A stretch of DNA of 43,707 nucleotides from Oscillospiraceae bacterium (GCA_015065455.1 SVQI01000015.1:1-43707); one strand, 5' to 3'; positions 29,605 through 39,254 are shown, numbered from the stretch's first letter. Numbers and translations: made by a program. The notes: generated by a model not told the origin, from the sequence alone.

Positions 29605-30549
29605 GTGAAGAATTTGAAAATTATTGATTTAAAAAACAAAAAAGAAATAACAGCTGTCGACGGACCGGTATGTCTTCTGCTCGGAAACTTTGACGGAGTA
29701 CACGAGGGACATACAAAACTGATAGAGACCGCACTCTCCGAAGGGCAGAGACTGGGAATCAAGACAGGGGCTTGGACTTTTGAAAAACACCCGTTAAACT
29801 ACCTTACGTCAAACAGCGTTTTGTGTCTTTCGTCAAATGAAGAAAAGACGGATATTTTTGCCGAAAAAGGACTTGATTACGTAATATACGAGGACTTTGA
29901 AAGGGTAAAGAATTATTCGCCCGATGACTTTGTGGACAAGATACTTATAGATTCTTTTGATTGCCGCTCGGTCGTTTGCGGTTTCAACTTTAAGTTTGGC
30001 AAAAACGGCGCGGGAGACGCGGACTTTCTGAAGAAGAAAATGGAAGAATCGGGCAGGAATACGTTGATAGTTTCTCCCGTTTATAAAATGAACAGGATTG
30101 TCAGCTCGACAGCCGTAAGATTTTTTGTTGAAAATGGACTTATGGAAGAAGCGGCAGAAATGCTCGGCCGTCCGTATTCGATAAAATTCCCCGTTCTGCA
30201 CGGACATAAGCTTGGAAGAAAAATCGGAATTCCAACGATAAACCAGACGTTTCCGCAAAATCATATAAAACCCAAGAACGGAACGTATGCATGTACTTGC
30301 TACATCGGCGATGATATTTTTCTCGGAGTTTCTAACGTAGGCTCACGACCTACCGTTAATGATAATATAAACGACGTGAACTGCGAAACACACATAATCA
30401 ATTATAACGGCTGGCTATACGGCAAGAACATAAGAGTATGTTTTTATAAAAGATTGCGCGACGAAAAACGTTTTGACAACATTGAAGAACTGAAAAATAC
30501 CGTCAAAAACGATATTGATTCGGCGCTTGAATATTTTTCTAAAAAATAG
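29605..30549 (+). CDS. ribF: Bifunctional riboflavin kinase / FAD synthetase
   Basis: This is a 314-residue, full-length RibF. The N-terminal adenylyltransferase half has GNFDGVHEGH (27-36) and a SSTAVR motif. The C-terminal flavokinase half has the GHKLGRKIGIPTIN signature, GTYACTC and GVSNVGSRPT. It makes FMN and then FAD from riboflavin. GTG at 29605 is taken as start; a TTG three codons later with AGGGTGA before it is an equal alternative. DacA follows after 14 bases. Confidence 0.94.
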   Translation: MKNLKIIDLKNKKEITAVDGPVCLLLGNFDGVHEGHTKLIETALSEGQRLGIKTGAWTFEKHPLNYLTSNSVLCLSSNEEKTDIFAEKGLDYVIYEDFERVKNYSPDDFVDKILIDSFDCRSVVCGFNFKFGKNGAGDADFLKKKMEESGRNTLIVSPVYKMNRIVSSTAVRFFVENGLMEEAAEMLGRPYSIKFPVLHGHKLGRKIGIPTINQTFPQNHIKPKNGTYACTCYIGDDIFLGVSNVGSRPTVNDNINDVNCETHIINYNGWLYGKNIRVCFYKRLRDEKRFDNIEELKNTVKNDIDSALEYFSKK

Positions 30550-30563
30550 AAGGACTTGAAAAA

Positions 30564-31883
30564 GTGAAGAAAAAAATACTATTTCTGTTTGCTTTTATAC
30601 TATTGTTTTCTTCCCTTTTGATGCTGTCGGTTTCCGCAGAAGAAGAAACTCCCGACACGTCAAAGGTTGAAAATATTTACGTATACAATATTGAAAACGA
30701 TAAGGTACTGTACACAAAAAACCAAAAGGATAAGATTGCACCCGCATCGACCGTTAAAATGATGACGGGAATTATTGCTATCGAGCATTATAAGGACAGA
30801 TTCGGCGACACAATTACAATAAAAAAAGAATCCCTCGAAGGCTGCCTCGGCAAGAAAATATACTTAAAAGAGGGCGAAAACGTTACGGTAGAAGATTTGA
30901 TTAACGCGACTGTTTGCGGCGGCGCAAACGACGCGGCGAACGTTTTGGCTTATGAGATCGCGGGAAGCGTTGACGCTTTTGTGACGATGATGAACGATAA
31001 GGCAAAGAGCATCGGTATGAAGAATACCAATTATACAAACCCGAACGGCTATTCCGATGCTTCAATGTACACTACTGCAGAAGATACCGCAATTCTGGCA
31101 AAATACGTGTATCAAAACGTTGAGTTTATGGATATATGCTCGAAGACGTTTTATACTATGCCGAAGAATAATATCTCAAAGACTCGGTACGTTTATAATT
31201 CAAACTATTTTATCGGAACAAACGTTGAAACTAAATATAAAAACTCCGAAGTTAAGGGTATGAACGCAGGTTCGACAGTTGAGGGCGGCGGAGTGCTCGT
31301 TACTTCGGTTTCCAAAAAAGGCATAACGAATATTTACGTTATGATGGGCGCACAACAGGACGAAAGCAATATATATTCCTATCTGACAGCCGATAAGTTT
31401 ATTGATTGGTCATACGATAGCTTTGGATATAAAAAGATTGTAGACCCCGGCGAAATGGTGTGCGAGATGGAAGTTAAGCTTTCAAGCACAGTTGACTACG
31501 TGGTGCTGTCCCCCGATAAGACGATAGAGGTTTATTTGCCAAGCTCTGTTGACTTGAATAAGGACATCAAAAGAGAGATAAAGCTGTTTGAGAAAAAGCT
31601 TGAAGCACCCGTTGGCGCAGGTCACGTTGCAGGTACTATGACTTTGACGTACGAAGGCAAGGTTATAGGCGAGGTGAATTTGGTTACCAAGAACAACGTT
31701 GACAGAAACGGCTTTTTGTACCTTATGGCAAGAATAGAAAGCCTTACGAAATCACCGAAATTTAAAATTACGATTTTCTGTGTGATAGCCTGCGTGTTGA
31801 TATATTCTGTCTCGACCGTATACGCTAAATCAAGAAGAAGCAAATACAGATATAAATACACTAACAAACGAAAGAAAAAATAA
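30564..31883 (+). CDS. DacA-like serine peptidase S11 (D,D-carboxypeptidase family) with altered motifs
   Basis: This 439-residue protein has a signal peptide (residues 1-25, ending VSA) and an S11/PBP5-type domain. The SxxK motif is intact (S62-T-V-K65). The SxN motif reads G120-A-N122, and the KTG motif reads N234-A-G236. A beta-rich C-terminal domain follows, then one membrane helix (about 400-420) and a very basic tail (SRRSKYRYKYTNKRKKK), instead of the usual amphipathic anchor. Family members trim the terminal D-Ala from peptidoglycan stem peptides. With two altered motifs, activity here is uncertain. GTG start with AAGGAC upstream; probably cotranscribed with ribF. Confidence 0.85.
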   Translation: MKKKILFLFAFILLFSSLLMLSVSAEEETPDTSKVENIYVYNIENDKVLYTKNQKDKIAPASTVKMMTGIIAIEHYKDRFGDTITIKKESLEGCLGKKIYLKEGENVTVEDLINATVCGGANDAANVLAYEIAGSVDAFVTMMNDKAKSIGMKNTNYTNPNGYSDASMYTTAEDTAILAKYVYQNVEFMDICSKTFYTMPKNNISKTRYVYNSNYFIGTNVETKYKNSEVKGMNAGSTVEGGGVLVTSVSKKGITNIYVMMGAQQDESNIYSYLTADKFIDWSYDSFGYKKIVDPGEMVCEMEVKLSSTVDYVVLSPDKTIEVYLPSSVDLNKDIKREIKLFEKKLEAPVGAGHVAGTMTLTYEGKVIGEVNLVTKNNVDRNGFLYLMARIESLTKSPKFKITIFCVIACVLIYSVSTVYAKSRRSKYRYKYTNKRKKK

Positions 31884-31890
31884 TTATTCA

Positions 31891-31915
31891 AAGAGGACGT
31901 TAACACCGTCCTCTT
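31891..31915 (+). terminator. Terminator of the ireB/ribF/dacA-like unit
   Basis: The perfect 9-bp stem AAGAGGACG / CGTCCTCTT with a 7-base loop is followed by TTTT, 7 bases after the stop. Confidence 0.9.
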
Positions 31916-31940
31916 TTTTGACGGACAGCAAACAACAAAA

Positions 31941-32197
31941 ACGACCTCATCCGTCGCGCCGCGTTATGAACATTATATATTTAAATATAATGGCGGCACG
32001 ACACCTTCTCCCACTGGAGAAGGCGCAGAGTATAACCTTTTCCCTCGTTTTACAATGTACTCAATCCAATAAACAATTATATTTTTTACGAAGAGAACGT
32101 ACAGATTTTGAGCCTTCTCTGGTGAGAGAAGGTGGCACACCGCTAACAAACGTTATTTTTTTACAAATATAAAACGCGGTGTGACGGATGAGTTCGT
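31941..32197. repeat. Nested inverted-repeat element of about 257 bp
   Basis: The left arm at 31941-31965 (core CTCATCCGTC and CCGCGTT) is matched in reverse complement by the right arm at 32173-32197 with only a few mismatches. Inside are two perfect small hairpins, CCTTCTCC-CACT-GGAGAAGG (32004-32023) and CCTTCTCT-GGTG-AGAGAAGG (32113-32132), themselves related in inverted order. The size and arms fit a non-autonomous palindromic or MITE-like element. No coding capacity is seen. Confidence 0.75.
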
Positions 32198-32225
32198 CTA
32201 TCCTACCGTACTTGCACTAATTTTT

Positions 32226-32485
32226 ACCTCCATCTGACGAGGGAGGTGGCTCGGCAATAAACGGATAAACAATATTACTATACTTTGTTGCCGAGACGGA
32301 GGGAGAGATATGTGTTAATTCTCTGATTGCATTATTGTCTAAATAAATCGTCCGTTTTTCTCTCCCTCAGTCTCGCAGTCGCTCGCCAGCGTCTACTGCG
32401 GTTCGGTCACGGCTCGGCTCTAAAAGTCCACCGGACTTTTATTCACTCCCTCGCCGCCGCTTCGCTACCCTTGTCAGATGGAGCT
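32226..32485. repeat. Second inverted-repeat-bounded element of about 260 bp
   Basis: CTCCATCTGACGAGGG (32228-32243) and CCCTTGTCAGATGGAG (32468-32483) are inverted copies at the two ends. Internal segments GCTCGGCAA and TTGCCGAG (near 32250 and 32288) are also inverted. It lies 28 bases from the previous element and is nearly the same size. Its right half recurs at 1-48, and a short arm recurs near 22635. Confidence 0.72.
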
Positions 32486-32559
32486 AAATAGTTAGATTAT
32501 TTCGAAAAAAAGGGACGTATAGCAAAAACGCCTCTGCAATTTTAGGTTTTATTGTATTA

Positions 32560-33095
32560 GCCGCGTGTTTGAATGTCATCCTTGAGCAAGCCGCCGCGAG
32601 ATTCTTCACTACGCTCGAGAATGACAACGCGGCGGCGCAGCGAAGGATCCCGAATGTGCCGTTTCTTATATGCGCCCTTCCCTACCAAATTAGACAATAT
32701 CGTTTCTGCAAAAAAAGGGGGGTACCGAGGGAGGAACGCCCTCGGCCGTTTGAAAGAGAGGGGTCGAGGGGAGGGGAGGATCGGAACTCTCCTCCCCTTG
32801 TGCCTTCTTTGGTTACTTTCTTGGCACGCAAGAAAGTAACATAAAAAAGAAAAGACTATATTATTAAATAAAACAACACGTCTTAGAAAAAGAAAAAAAG
32901 CTATCGCTTTTTTAAAGGAGTACATACGGTCAGGAGCTTCGCTCCCAAACCCACACCAAAGGTGCTTTTTGAAAAAAGCTCCTTTGGAATCCGCAAAAAC
33001 TTTAAATAAAAATATTTTACATTATTTTTTTAAAAATAATATTTTAATTGCGCTTTTTAAAAAAAGCCCCTCTTGATGAACGCAAAAACTTTACA
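32560..33095. repeat. Interspersed repeat copy 5 (modules C-A-B-D)
   Basis: Module C (about 32570-32655) here stands before module A (32677-32800), unlike copies 2 and 3 where it follows module B. Hairpin B is at 32812-32840 and module D ends near 33095, beside the terminator of the dehydrogenase operon. Together with the two inverted-repeat elements it fills 31916-33130; no gene is supported there. Confidence 0.83.
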
Positions 33096-33130
33096 CGTTT
33101 AATATATATCGCATCTACTTATAATAAAAA

Positions 33131-33156
33131 AATCTCCGAGAAAATTCTCGGAGATT
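33131..33156 (-). terminator. Terminator of the deoR-aceF-lpdA-E1 operon
   Basis: The 12-bp stem AATCTCCGAGAA / TTCTCGGAGATT with a 2-base loop has A/T runs on both sides, so it can serve both directions. It lies 19 bases past the E1 stop. Confidence 0.9.
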
Positions 33157-33175
33157 TTTTGTTTTTTCAGTGTAA

Positions 33176-35659
33176 TTATACACCCTTCTTGTATCTTTCG
33201 ATCTTCTCAACATCGCTGAAGTTATGCTTTGCAACATAGCCGGGGATGGGAAGAATCTTTTCATGGATACAGTCAATGATTGTATCGGGATAGGGGAAGA
33301 ACTCTGTTTCGAGCTCGTGTGCAGGTGTGATCCAGTTACGTGAACCGAGTGCAATTGCGGGAGCATCGAGGTAATCAAATGCGAGTTCGGAAATGTTAGC
33401 CGCCATATCCTTCATAATTGAACCACGTTCAACAGCGTCACCAACGATGATGATCTTACCTGTCTTCTTAACGGATTCAATAACCTTTGTATAGTCAAAG
33501 GGAACGATTGAACGTGTATCGATAACTTCTGCGGAAATTCCGTATTTTTCTTCGAGTGTCTTTGCAGCCTCGAGAGCGCGGTAAAGAACTGCACCGATTG
33601 TAAGAATTGTGATGTCCTTACCTTCCTTCTTAACGTCAGGATCGCCCATCTTGATTTCGTATGTGCCTTCCGGAACACCGTCCTTCAAGAATTCTTCGCC
33701 CTTGTCGTAAATTCTCTGTGATTCAAAGAAGATAACGGGGTCAGTTCCTTCGAGAGCAGCTGTCATGAGACCCTTTGCATCTGCGGGAGTAGAAGGGAAT
33801 ACAACCTTAAGACCCGGAATGTGAGCAGCGAGAGCTGTCCAGTCCTGAGAGTGCTGTGCGCCGTATTTTGAACCAACGGATACACGGAGAACGATAGGCA
33901 TCTTAAGAATACCTGCAGACATTGACTGCCATTTTGCCATCTGGTTGAAGATTTCATCTCCTGCACAACCCATAAAGTCAGCGTACATAAGTTCAACAAT
34001 TGCACGTCCGCCGCACATTGCGTAACCTACTGCAGAACCAACGATTGCAGATTCGGAAATAGGAGAGTTGAAGAATCTGTGGTAAGGAATAGCTTCGGTC
34101 ATCTTCTTGTATACACCGAAAGCGCCGCCCCAGTCTCTGTTATCTTCGCCGTATGCGATAAGTGTGGGATCGTCGTAGAACTTATCAATGATAGGCTCAG
34201 CGAGACCGTCACGGATATTATACATCTTCATCTTGGAAACGGGTTTGCCGTTTGCATCCTTAGCTGTACGGATCTTACCCTTGATTTCCTTAACACGAGG
34301 ACATTCTTCCTTGGGAACGAGCATTTCTGCTTCACGTGTGGGATCCATGCTCTTAACCTTTTCGTTAGAGAACATAATTGACGAAATAGCTTCGGGGTTC
34401 TTTGTAAGATCCATTCTGGGAGAAATTTCGTCATTTATAGCGAGCTTCATAACCGTTGTCATACGGTTGATGATGTCTTCGTCAATAGCTGCAAATTCAG
34501 CTTCTGTTGCTACCTTACCCTTAATCATCTTAGCCTTGTAAGCTGCGATCGGGTCTGCTGCAATCCATGCATCGATTTCTTCCTGTGTTCTGTATGTGGA
34601 AGAGTCGGAAGGTGAGTGACCTGATACACGGTATGTTACAACGTCGAGAAGTGCGGGGCCCTTACCTGCAAGGAGAAGCTCTTTCTTTCTTGAAACAGCG
34701 TCGATAACTGCGAAAGGATCGTAACCGTTTACTCTTTCAGCGTGCATCATATCAGGGTTGAAGCCTGCGCCGAGACGTGCAGCCATATCGTAACCCATTG
34801 TTTCGCCTCTTGTCTGACCACCCATACCGTAGGAGTTGTTGAATACGTTAAAGAGAATGGGAAGTCCGCCGTTAGGATACTTGCCGTCCATACCCCAGAG
34901 CTTTGTAATCTGGTCCATAGAAGCAAAGTTGAATGATTCAAGAACAGGACCACGGCCCAATGCGCCGTCACCTGAGTTAGCAATAATAATACCGGGCTTG
35001 TGGTTTGCTCTCTTATAGAGTGCAGCACCGAGCGCGATAGGAGCAGAACCACCAACGATAGCGTTGTTAGGCATAAGACCGAAGGGAATGAAGAACGCGT
35101 GCATAGAGCCGCCGAGACCCTTGTTAAAGCCTGTTGTTCTTGCAAATATTTCAGCCAAAGCACCGTAAAGAATAAAGTTCTTTGCGAGTTCCTTGATATT
35201 AGATGTGGGCATATGCTTTTCAACGATTGAAAGAAGTGTTCCGCCGAGGAATTCCTTCATTATATCGTATACTTCTTTTTCATCGAGCTTGTGGATAGAA
35301 GACAAGCTCTTTGCGATGATTTCGCCATGGCTTCTGTGTGAACCGAACGAGAAGTCGTTCATATCGAGCGCATAAGCTTCACCTACCGCAGATGCTTCCT
35401 GACCGATAGAAAGGTGAGCAGGTCCGGGGTTGTTGTATTCAATGCCGTTGTAAGCAGACTTTGTCTTAACTTCGTTAAGCATTGTTTCGAATTCACGAAT
35501 GATACGCATATCGTGATAAATACGCATCATATCGTCTTTTGTGTAAATTTTCTTTTCTTCTGCAAGTGTCTTCTTGTACTGGCAGACGGGGATATCATTA
35601 AAACTAATGAAACCGGGTTCAAACACCTTATTAGGATCTACATATTGACTTTTTGGCAT
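33176..35659 (-). CDS. 2-oxoacid dehydrogenase E1, alpha and beta fused in one chain
   Basis: The 827-residue protein joins both halves of a heterotetrameric-type E1. The alpha part (about 40-450) has GPAHLSIGQEA, GSHRSHGE, GGSMHAF and the TPP motif SGDGALGRG...NNSYGMGG, with a longer than usual spacer between GDG and NN. The beta part (about 480-820) has IAYGEDNRDWGGAFGVY, FNSPISESAIVG and the C-terminal DAVERGS-type segment. It decarboxylates a 2-oxoacid and transfers the acyl group to lipoyl-E2. Pyruvate is the likely substrate, but acetoin or branched-chain acids cannot be excluded. AAGGAG precedes the ATG. It is last in the operon, after lpdA. Confidence 0.9.
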   Translation of the reverse strand: MPKSQYVDPNKVFEPGFISFNDIPVCQYKKTLAEEKKIYTKDDMMRIYHDMRIIREFETMLNEVKTKSAYNGIEYNNPGPAHLSIGQEASAVGEAYALDMNDFSFGSHRSHGEIIAKSLSSIHKLDEKEVYDIMKEFLGGTLLSIVEKHMPTSNIKELAKNFILYGALAEIFARTTGFNKGLGGSMHAFFIPFGLMPNNAIVGGSAPIALGAALYKRANHKPGIIIANSGDGALGRGPVLESFNFASMDQITKLWGMDGKYPNGGLPILFNVFNNSYGMGGQTRGETMGYDMAARLGAGFNPDMMHAERVNGYDPFAVIDAVSRKKELLLAGKGPALLDVVTYRVSGHSPSDSSTYRTQEEIDAWIAADPIAAYKAKMIKGKVATEAEFAAIDEDIINRMTTVMKLAINDEISPRMDLTKNPEAISSIMFSNEKVKSMDPTREAEMLVPKEECPRVKEIKGKIRTAKDANGKPVSKMKMYNIRDGLAEPIIDKFYDDPTLIAYGEDNRDWGGAFGVYKKMTEAIPYHRFFNSPISESAIVGSAVGYAMCGGRAIVELMYADFMGCAGDEIFNQMAKWQSMSAGILKMPIVLRVSVGSKYGAQHSQDWTALAAHIPGLKVVFPSTPADAKGLMTAALEGTDPVIFFESQRIYDKGEEFLKDGVPEGTYEIKMGDPDVKKEGKDITILTIGAVLYRALEAAKTLEEKYGISAEVIDTRSIVPFDYTKVIESVKKTGKIIIVGDAVERGSIMKDMAANISELAFDYLDAPAIALGSRNWITPAHELETEFFPYPDTIIDCIHEKILPIPGYVAKHNFSDVEKIERYKKGV

Positions 35660-35705
35660 GATCTTTATCTCCTTTATGTAATATATATTTTATTTTTTTA
35701 CTTAC

Positions 35706-37067
35706 TTAGATTTGGAAAAGTCCTTCTCTGATAACTTCGCAAACGGTAGGATGCGGGAATACCATCTTGTGAACGTCTTCAACACGCATTTCGTTTTCAA
35801 CCATCATAGCTGCTCCGTAGATAATTTCGGAAGCGTAAGTACCAATCATATGAACACCGAGAATTGTTCTGTGGTTCTTGTCGATGATTATCTTAACGAT
35901 ACCGTCGCCGCCTTCATTTTCAGCAATATATCTGCCTGAATAACGGAGTGTGTAGCTTTCTGTCTTTGCATCAAGACCCTTAGCCTTAACTGTTTCAGAG
36001 GTTTCACCAACGCTTGCAACCTCGGGGTTTGTGTATATAACAGCAGGAATTGCGTTATAGTTCATCTTGTCCTTCTTGCCGAGGATATTGTTGATGCAAA
36101 CTTCACCTTCACGGTATGCTGTGTGAGCCAACATAGACTTGCCGTTTACGTCACCTGCAGCCCAAACGCCGGGAACGTTAGTCTTTCCGTCATCGCCTGT
36201 AACGATAGCGCCTCTTTCTGTAAGAACGCCGATATTTTCAAGTCCGAGACCTGCTGTTGAAGCTCTTCTTCCGATAGATACGAGAACGCAGTCAGCCTTA
36301 ACTGTCTTTGCTTCTCCTGCCAATTCATAGTTTACGCAGTCTGTTCCAACTGAAGTAACCTTTGCGGAAAGAATAAATTCAACGCCCTTCTTCTTGTAGT
36401 TCTTCTGAAGAATAGCAGAAATTTCGCTGTCTGTGGGACCTGCGATATGGTCGAGCATTTCAATAACCTTTACGTTTGAACCGATAGAGTTGAAATAGCT
36501 TGCCATTTCAAGACCGATAACACCGCCGCCTATAACAACGAGCTCCTTCGGAACAGTTGTCATATCGAGAATTTCGCGGTTTGTCTTTGCAAAGCCTGAT
36601 GCAACTGCTTCTCTGAGTCCGGGAATGGGGGGAACTGCTGCTTCTGAACCCGCACAAATAAGAAGCTGTTTACCTGTATATTCTTTGTCGCCTGCCTTAA
36701 CTACAAAGCCTTCAGCAGTCTTTTCTTTAATTTCAGCAACTTCCTTTACAACGTCAACGCCTGCTCTCTTCATAGTACCTTCGATACCCGAAACGAGAGT
36801 CTTAACCACTTTGCCCTTACGAGCAACAACTTTTTCGTGGTCAATTTCTGCTCCCGCAAACTTTACGCCGTAAGCTTCGCTGTGCTTTGCGTAATCATAA
36901 ATCTTTGCGGAATAGAGGAGAGTCTTTGTAGGAATACAGCCTTCGTTCAAGCAAACGCCGCCAAGAGCGCGTTTTTCGATAACGAGTGTCTTAAGACCTC
37001 CGTGTGCTGCCTTTTCTGCAGCATTGTAGCCTGCGGGGCCACCGCCGATTATAATAAGATCGTACAT
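35706..37067 (-). CDS. lpdA: Dihydrolipoyl dehydrogenase (E3)
   Basis: This 453-residue flavoprotein disulfide reductase reoxidises the lipoyl group of E2 with NAD+. FAD-binding GGGPAGYNAAEKA is at residues 8-20. The redox-active disulfide is in GGVCLNEGCIPTK. The NAD-binding region is VVIGGGVIGLEMASYF, and the C-terminal HPTVCEVIREG carries the active-site His/Glu pair. No N-terminal lipoyl domain is fused. The AAAGGA ribosome site is well placed. It lies between the E2 and E1 genes. Confidence 0.94.
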   Translation of the reverse strand: MYDLIIIGGGPAGYNAAEKAAHGGLKTLVIEKRALGGVCLNEGCIPTKTLLYSAKIYDYAKHSEAYGVKFAGAEIDHEKVVARKGKVVKTLVSGIEGTMKRAGVDVVKEVAEIKEKTAEGFVVKAGDKEYTGKQLLICAGSEAAVPPIPGLREAVASGFAKTNREILDMTTVPKELVVIGGGVIGLEMASYFNSIGSNVKVIEMLDHIAGPTDSEISAILQKNYKKKGVEFILSAKVTSVGTDCVNYELAGEAKTVKADCVLVSIGRRASTAGLGLENIGVLTERGAIVTGDDGKTNVPGVWAAGDVNGKSMLAHTAYREGEVCINNILGKKDKMNYNAIPAVIYTNPEVASVGETSETVKAKGLDAKTESYTLRYSGRYIAENEGGDGIVKIIIDKNHRTILGVHMIGTYASEIIYGAAMMVENEMRVEDVHKMVFPHPTVCEVIREGLFQI

Positions 37068-37093
37068 TATATGCTTCCTTTCTTATCCTCTGA

Positions 37094-38404
37094 TTATTTA
37101 GCCATCAAAAGATTGAAGTTTTCGAGGTTAGCGCAGAGTTCCTTCAAGAATCTTGCCGCAGGAGCACCGTCGAGAGCTCTGTGGTCAAACGTAAGTGAAA
37201 GACCCATAGCATCATAAAATACATCTTCGCCGTTTACCTGTTTTACGCGGCGTGAAATGTTACATACGCCGAGGATACAAGTCTGGGGAGGATTGATAAC
37301 AGGAGTAAAGCTTTCAATTCCCATAGCTCCGAGGTTGGTAACTGTGAAAGTACCGCCTGAGAGAAGGTCGGGGCTGATAGAACCGCCCTGAGCAGCCTTG
37401 ATAACTGTCTTAGCGTTTGCGGAAAGCTCGTTGAGGCTCATCTTGTCAGCGTTGAATACCGTAGGAACGAGAAGTCCTCTTTCTGTGTCAACTGCGATAC
37501 CGAGGTTGACGTTATTGAAGAATCTCATCTTATCGCCAAGGTAGTGCGCGTTGCAGTCCTTGTGGTTCTTCAATGTCTTTGCAACTGCAAAGAGTACCAT
37601 ATCATTGAATGTAATATTGTTGAGACCCATAGCCTCTGCATTCTTCTTGAGCATAGCTCTGTATGCCATAATCTGAGTTGCGTCGAAGGACGCGTTGAGT
37701 GTAAGCTGAGCCATATTGGAAAGGGATTCGTGCATTGACTTTGCAATAACCTTTCTAACGTTGGAAAGCTTAACGTCTTCGTATTCAGCAACGGGAGCTG
37801 TAGCAGCCGCAGCAGCTGCAGGAGCTTCTTCAACCTGAGAAGCGGGAGCTACACCTGTCTTCATGAACGTTTCATACTGTTCGGGTGTGAGTCTCTGTCC
37901 GTTGTCGAGAAGTCTGTTTACGTCTCTTTCAATAACTCTGCCGTTAGGGCCTGTGGGAGTAACTGCGGAAAGGTCTGCGTAAGTCTTGTTTGCAAGGTTC
38001 TTCGCTCTGGGAGAAATCTTCAACATTCCGTCCTTGTCTGCGCTTGCTGTTGCAACAACAACCTCTTCCTTCTTTACTTCCTCAACCTTTTCTTCTGCCT
38101 TTTCTTCAGCGGCGGGAGCGCTTTCTTCTGCGCTTGCCTTAGGCATAAGAGCGCTTATATCTTCTCCTGCCTGACCGATAATACATACGGGATCAAGGCA
38201 AGGAACATCATCGCCGTCTTCTGCAAATACTTCGAGAAGTACGCCTGCAACTGTTGCAGGTTCGTCAAACGATGACTTGTCTGTTTCATAGGAGAACAAT
38301 ACGTCGCCTTCAGCAACTGTATCTCCTTTTTTCTTTTTCCATTCGGTAATGACGCAGCTTTCAACACTCTGGCCTTGGCGCGGCATTATAACTAATGTTG
38401 CCAT
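37094..38404 (-). CDS. 2-oxoacid dehydrogenase E2, dihydrolipoamide acyltransferase
   Basis: From ATG 38404 the protein has 436 residues. An N-terminal lipoyl domain (about 1-80) has the lipoylated Lys in YETDKSSFD. An Ala/Glu/Lys-rich linker (about 88-115), an E3/E1-binding domain (about 125-165, ISPRAKNLANK...GPNGRVIERDV), an Ala-rich linker and the catalytic domain (about 205-436) follow. The catalytic domain contains the DHRALDG active-site motif near the C-terminus. GGAGG precedes this start; the slightly longer frame to 38419 is not preferred. It is the first enzyme gene after deoR. Confidence 0.93.
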   Translation of the reverse strand: MATLVIMPRQGQSVESCVITEWKKKKGDTVAEGDVLFSYETDKSSFDEPATVAGVLLEVFAEDGDDVPCLDPVCIIGQAGEDISALMPKASAEESAPAAEEKAEEKVEEVKKEEVVVATASADKDGMLKISPRAKNLANKTYADLSAVTPTGPNGRVIERDVNRLLDNGQRLTPEQYETFMKTGVAPASQVEEAPAAAAAATAPVAEYEDVKLSNVRKVIAKSMHESLSNMAQLTLNASFDATQIMAYRAMLKKNAEAMGLNNITFNDMVLFAVAKTLKNHKDCNAHYLGDKMRFFNNVNLGIAVDTERGLLVPTVFNADKMSLNELSANAKTVIKAAQGGSISPDLLSGGTFTVTNLGAMGIESFTPVINPPQTCILGVCNISRRVKQVNGEDVFYDAMGLSLTFDHRALDGAPAARFLKELCANLENFNLLMAK

Positions 38405-38441
38405 AGTTCTTACCTCCAAAAAATTTATATAAATTTATTAT

Positions 38442-39206
38442 TTATGCTCTGACTACCAATACACCGTTCTCTTCTGCCGCGTTTGCAATATCCTCGGGCA
38501 GTCTTCCGTTGGTGATAATCATATAAATATCCTTAAAGTTTCCAAAAGTATACGGCAGGCTCTTGTCGTACTTTGTCGTATCCAAAAGCACTATAACCCT
38601 TCTCGCCTTTTCAACAATGAATTTCTTAAGCTCACATTCGCTGTAGTTACCGCAAGTCAATCCGGTCTGCGCAGACGCTCCCGACGGAACTATAAACGCC
38701 GTATCAATATTTATATCGTCAAGAAAACGCAACGCCTGCGTTCCCGATACCGATATATTATCTCTGTTAAGCATTCCGCCAACAAGATTAACTATGGTCT
38801 GCTTCTTATGTAAAAGCTCAATGGCTATATTCGGCCCCGTCGTCGTAATAGTAAATCTTTCCTCAGGCAAAAGCGACGCCATCATCATCATCGTCGTTCC
38901 CGAATCAAGAAAGAATGAACGTCCCGTTTCAAGCATCTCAATAGCCTTCTTTGCAAGAGCTTCCTTTGCGGGAATATTCTTTTGCATACGGCTCGGAAAT
39001 TCCTCTTCCATCGACGTGGTAATAAACTTCATTGAACGGGCTCCGCCTCTTACCTTAATCGCATCGCCCTGCTGTTCGAAATAATCAATGTCTCGGCGAA
39101 TCGTCATACTGGAAACCTCAGGAAAAAGATCGGTCAGTTCCTTCAAAGACACAAACGGCTTTGAACAAAGCAATTCCTTTATAACACTTCTTCTTTCGGA
39201 ATTCAT
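38442..39206 (-). CDS. DeoR-family transcriptional regulator
   Basis: The 254-residue repressor-type protein has an N-terminal winged HTH (about 3-57, VSLKELTDLFPEVSSMTIRRDI) and a DeoR sugar-phosphate-sensor domain (DSGTTMMMMA, GGMLNRDN, DTTKYDKS). Such proteins usually respond to a phosphorylated sugar or related metabolite. AAGGAG lies before ATG 39206; the longer frame to 39248 is rejected. It is the first gene of the dehydrogenase operon and probably its regulator, controlling itself through sites near the promoter (inference). Confidence 0.9.
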   Translation of the reverse strand: MNSERRSVIKELLCSKPFVSLKELTDLFPEVSSMTIRRDIDYFEQQGDAIKVRGGARSMKFITTSMEEEFPSRMQKNIPAKEALAKKAIEMLETGRSFFLDSGTTMMMMASLLPEERFTITTTGPNIAIELLHKKQTIVNLVGGMLNRDNISVSGTQALRFLDDINIDTAFIVPSGASAQTGLTCGNYSECELKKFIVEKARRVIVLLDTTKYDKSLPYTFGNFKDIYMIITNGRLPEDIANAAEENGVLVVRA

Positions 39207-39254
39207 AACGAATTTCTCCTTCATTTGATAATAATTGCAAATAATCACACAGAA

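Noticed and set aside
32557..32925. Overlapping frames on both strands in repeat copy 5
   Set aside because: Modules C, A and B give open frames in several phases through base composition; no coding signal or start site.
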